DNA of 50,322 nucleotides, taken from DASPJL01 sp035628645 (GTDB taxonomy: Bacteria > Bacteroidota > Bacteroidia > Cytophagales > Cyclobacteriaceae). Within the stretch, counting starts at the first letter, position 1. Each line of letters opens with the position of its first letter. The translations under genes and the position numbers were made by a program. Under the pieces are notes generated by a model. That model saw only the letters and a list, made by a program, of their open reading frames with translations. It did no database searches and was not told the DNA's origin. Location: assembly GCA_035628645.1 (NCBI GenBank), contig DASPJL010000082.1, forward strand, positions 1 to 50,322. Direction: 5' to 3'. Shown piece after piece: positions 50,288 through 50,322 of this stretch.

Positions 50288-50322
50288 TTATTCGCTGACG
50301 TTGGCTTTGATTTTCAATGTAG
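50288..50322 (-). CDS. Probable 3' end of a gene continuing beyond the window
   Basis: The last minus-strand codons read TLKIKANVSE and a TAA, 22 bases before a terminator. A beta-strand-like end is common on exported proteins, but ten residues cannot be assigned. Confidence 0.35.
   Translation of the reverse strand, partial: TLKIKANVSE

Noticed and set aside
1..50322. CRISPR arrays, tRNA or rRNA genes and prophage genes
   Set aside because: I looked for regular spacers, cloverleaf-like stretches and phage structural genes and found none.

Overview
The window comes from an AT-rich member of the Bacteroidota, most likely a Cytophagales-type gliding or polysaccharide-degrading bacterium. The signs are type IX secretion (T9SS) C-terminal sorting domains on three exported proteins, a hybrid two-component system (HTCS), a short primary sigma factor without region 1.1, a DUF4296 lipoprotein, few Shine-Dalgarno sequences, and a TAnnTTTG-type promoter. 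The taxon is inferred from gene content; there is no rRNA or tRNA gene here.

Layout. 1-977: 3' part of a PhoH-like ATPase overlapped by a GNAT acetyltransferase. 1269-10187: a glucan-use locus. It holds a four-part HTCS sensor/regulator split by one in-frame TAA, a secreted GH16 beta-glucanase, and a secreted zinc metalloprotease. The last two share nearly the same crystallin-CBM6-sorting tail. Three 22-bp-spaced direct repeats lie between the HTCS and the GH16 gene and are candidate operator sites. 10397-12714: a stand-alone receiver protein, a thioredoxin-reductase-like flavoprotein and a short-chain dehydrogenase.

13036-16294: what looks like a small integron-type gene-cassette array without an integrase (CALIN-like). 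Accessory genes, all on the minus strand, are separated by two imperfectly palindromic 140-170 bp spacers with matching GTT..GG..TT core ends. 16546-20111 and on to 21174: unknown proteins, a DnaJ-like zinc-finger export protein, a tiny very acidic protein, then hisB-hisC. 21309-23932: nuoC-nuoD followed by a DUF6364/PIN toxin-antitoxin pair. 24070-33007: SPOR-like membrane protein, FadD, an S8 protease with a large insertion, the housekeeping sigma factor RpoD, a DUF4296 lipoprotein, MutS2 and a small unknown protein.

33382-39244: an ECF-like sigma factor translationally coupled to a small membrane protein, a baeRF-type protein with DUF6496 and a lipoprotein, DUF486, small unknowns and CorA. 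39442-44000: a carbohydrate-oxidation type operon (DUF1080, a soluble-dehydrogenase propeller fused to a cupredoxin, SRPBCC) behind a perfect 20-bp LacI-type palindrome. 44036-50141: T9SS-exported esterase, a sodium:solute symporter coupled to a 42-residue membrane ORF, and a large PIG-L deacetylase, all on the minus strand. The window ends in what is probably the last few codons of another minus-strand gene.

Several intergenic spacers carry heptamer-period microrepeats or long imperfect palindromes, suggesting dispersed repeat families in this genome. The most rewarding places for a second look are the cassette-like array, the HTCS nonsense codon with its putative operator, and the symporter's small partner ORF.
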